DNA of 64,000 nucleotides, taken from assembly GCA_035631655.1 (NCBI GenBank), contig DASQIH010000069.1, forward strand, positions 6,622 to 70,621. The letters are read 5' to 3'. The stretch comes from Gp1-AA122 sp035631655. GTDB taxonomy: Bacteria > Acidobacteriota > Terriglobia > Terriglobales > Acidobacteriaceae. The notes under the pieces are model-generated. The model did no database searches. It was not told the DNA's origin and saw only the letters and a program-made list of their open reading frames with translations. The position numbers were made by a program, and so were the translations under genes. How positions within the stretch are numbered: the first letter of the stretch is position 1; each line of letters opens with the position of its first letter. Shown here piece by piece: positions 62,448 to 64,000 of this stretch.

Positions 62448-62609
62448 CCCCTGGCGAAACCACGCCGGAGTGTTTACGCGCTGTCTTACTCCGCGTCCTC
62501 AGGCAAAAGAGAAACCACTCCCCCTGCCGGAGGCAGTCTCGAAGAGGGACTTGGGTACGGTCGTGGAAGCATCCGGCACCCGGCAGCCCGCTTCGGAAGG
62601 AGGTTTGTG

Positions 62610-63515
62610 ATGCCCACAGTAATTGCTCCGACACGTATTAAATTGCAAAACATCCTGTTCGCTACGGATTTCTCGGCCTCGGCACAATCTGCTCTGTCTT
62701 CTGCCATCAACCTGGCACGCCGCTACGATGCCGGCGTGTACATCGTGAACGTGCTGCCGCACCTTCCGTTCGTCGAATCGCCGCAGCCCGATCCCGAGGA
62801 AACCAGATTGTTGGCGAAGGAACAGATAGCTGCTCTGATCGACTCCGGGTCGTTCGGGGATGTTAAACACAAAGAGTTGATCGAAGAGGGAGAAGTTTCC
62901 GAGGTCCTTTCCCAGCTGGTTCGGAAGTATGCCGTCGACCTCGTCGTGATGGGCACCTGCGGCCGCAAGGGATTCGGCAAGCTGCTGCTGGGTTCGGTCG
63001 CGGAAGAAGTCTTCCGCAACGCCGAGTGTCCGGTGCTCACCATAGGCCCGCATGCAGCCGGTTGGGAGGGTAACCTGCGGCACATTCTCTACGCCACTGA
63101 CTCTGGCCCGGAGTCAATACACGCGGTGCCCTACGCCATATCTTTGGCGGAGGAAAATGGGGCGCGGCTGACCCTGCTCCACGTGGCCCCTGAGCCCGCT
63201 CTGGCATTGCCGGAGCCGGAACCAGGCGCCATGCCGGTGATTGACCGCAAAGAAGTAGTGGCTACCACCAAGAAGCAACTCCGCTCCCTGATCCCAGAGG
63301 GAACGCTTCCCTGGCAGGAGCTGGAGTTCGTTGTGCAATTTGGAGAGCCAGCAGAAACCATCGTGAGAATCGCCAGCGAGGCGGTCGACATGATTGTACT
63401 GGGTGTGAAACGGCCGACCGCATTGACCAAGCACCTGGGAGCAGGCGTCGCCTACCAAGTGGCCTGTGATGCACCCTGCCCGGTGCTTTCGGTAAGCGCT
63501 CGGTACCACGCCTAG
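62610..63515 (+). CDS. tandem universal stress protein (two Usp domains)
   Basis: 301 residues from the ATG at 62610 with AGGAGG six bases upstream. Domain 1 (about 8-148) starts NILFATDFSASAQSAL and has the ATP-binding G-x2-G-x9-G pattern in GTCGRKGFGKLLLGSVAEEV. Domain 2 (about 155-300) starts ILYATDSGPESIHAV, but its equivalent loop (GVKRPTALTKHLGAG) lacks the glycine pattern, so only the first domain may bind nucleotide. Usp proteins respond to starvation and oxygen stress. A terminator follows. Confidence 0.93.
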   Translation: MPTVIAPTRIKLQNILFATDFSASAQSALSSAINLARRYDAGVYIVNVLPHLPFVESPQPDPEETRLLAKEQIAALIDSGSFGDVKHKELIEEGEVSEVLSQLVRKYAVDLVVMGTCGRKGFGKLLLGSVAEEVFRNAECPVLTIGPHAAGWEGNLRHILYATDSGPESIHAVPYAISLAEENGARLTLLHVAPEPALALPEPEPGAMPVIDRKEVVATTKKQLRSLIPEGTLPWQELEFVVQFGEPAETIVRIASEAVDMIVLGVKRPTALTKHLGAGVAYQVACDAPCPVLSVSARYHA

Positions 63516-63533
63516 CGGCCACTCGCTCGCTGA

Positions 63534-63577
63534 GGAGGACACCGTGGAAGAACCTGTTCACGGTATCCTCCTTTTTT
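63534..63577 (+). terminator. intrinsic terminator after the Usp gene
   Basis: Stem GGAGGACACCGTG / CACGGTATCCTCC (one mismatch) followed by six T at 63572-63577, about 20 bases after the stop. Confidence 0.85.
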
Positions 63578-63600
63578 GGGCGGACTTTTTTCGCGCAGTC

Positions 63601-63882
63601 TTCCAACAATTTTAGGATGAATCATGCCGCGCATGGTGTCTTGAATGAGCTTTCGTCCAAACCCCTGGCCCTGACTTGCGGGATCTACCGCGACAATCGA
63701 CAGATACCACGCATCATCGTCAACAATGTTCGCATCAGCGCAACCGCGTTTTTTACCAGCGCCTCGGCTTTGCTACGCGGGCGCAATGCGCGGAACCGGT
63801 TAGCGGCGTTGACTGCGCCTTGATGGTGCGCGAACCGCGAGCGGCGAATTGTGACGTCAATTCATTGTCAAGAAAACAATAA
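63601..63882. pseudogene. rearranged GNAT acetyltransferase fragment
   Basis: On the - strand (about 63733-63601) the frame reads DDDAWYLSIVAVDPASQGQG then FGRKLIQDTMRG, the acetyl-CoA-binding motif A of GNAT enzymes. On the + strand (63742-63771) a frame reads NRVFYQRLGF, the motif B that normally follows motif A in the same chain. The two are head to head, so the gene seems broken by an internal inversion. No intact start or full domain exists on either strand. Confidence 0.55.
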
Positions 63883-64000
63883 AACAGGCCCAATTTCATT
63901 GATCTCCAATCTTCAAGATCCACATAACTCCTTAACAGACCCAACCGGCTAAACAGAAATGAAAAACTTTCTAATGATTGTTCGTTCAACATGAAAAAAC
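63883..64000. other. AT-richer end of window, no gene seen
   Basis: The last 118 bases are visibly richer in A/T than the rest and contain no recognised gene; short frames on the - strand have no ribosome site. Confidence 0.4.

Overview
The window reads like chromosome of a soil-type Acidobacteriota (Terriglobia/Koribacter-like). Supporting this are an Oar-like TonB receptor with a carboxypeptidase-regulatory N-terminus, a MoxR/DUF58/DUF4129/DUF4350 operon, an ECF-sigma/TPR-CHAT/subtilase cluster, multiheme cytochromes and repeats of the GTCATCCTGA...GAAGGATCTG type. The assignment is inference from gene content; there is no rRNA. Coding density is high and strong Shine-Dalgarno sites fix many starts.

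Layout. 1-8.6 kb: a rightward, translationally coupled operon (PH-like protein, zinc-finger membrane protein, DUF4129, DUF4350, MoxR ATPase, DUF58, SpoIIM-like, RDD). 8.6-10.9 kb: a scar of mobile DNA with a truncated DDE transposase, a mazEF pair with its operator, and the 3' half of an initiator tRNA that looks like an attachment site. 11-14.3 kb: a MacB-type efflux set. 14.7-20.5 kb: a nitrate-reductase-like module in which a NarK transporter is fused to a cytochrome b domain, followed by a molybdopterin subunit, an Fe-S subunit, a Rieske protein and a small membrane protein. 20.6-22.8 kb: an SDR, small proteins and a cytochrome c lipoprotein. 22.9-25.6 kb: two unlike ArsA/Get3-type ATPases with two paralogous 90-residue proteins. 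26.3-28.4 kb: cstA, with a perfect CRP-type site upstream.

28.8-35.3 kb: ECF sigma factor, TPR-CHAT protease, zinc-finger (anti-sigma-like) protein, secreted subtilase carrying three QSTAAVLD repeats, and an HD-GYP protein. 35.3-39.2 kb: secreted GH38 alpha-mannosidase and a hypothetical. 39.4-42.7 kb: a crotonase lacking both catalytic glutamates, coupled to a NitT/TauT/SsuABC-type importer. 43.0-46.7 kb: a 16-haem cytochrome and an AMIN/beta-barrel protein, a candidate outer-membrane electron conduit. 46.7-48.9 kb: a run of small leftward genes (a tandem paralogue pair, DUF4177, hydrolase, PAS). 49.1-56.4 kb: a five-gene operon (two class III CoA-transferases, two Cys-rich proteins, an acyl-CoA ligase) divergent from an OFA-family carrier. 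56.5-63.5 kb: TonB receptor, amidohydrolase, monooxygenase-like protein, tiny zinc-ribbon protein and a double Usp protein. The window ends in a rearranged GNAT fragment.

The strongest candidates for something undescribed are the ArsA pair (one member has the catalytic switch I Asp replaced by Asn) with its twin small proteins, the CHAT/subtilase cluster with its conserved octapeptide repeats, and the NarK-cytochrome b fusion. Five GTGA-N6-TCAC palindromes in 7.2 kb, plus the perfect one upstream of cstA, suggest a shared CRP/FNR-family regulon. All searches were by eye; no alignment, structure prediction or database lookup was run.
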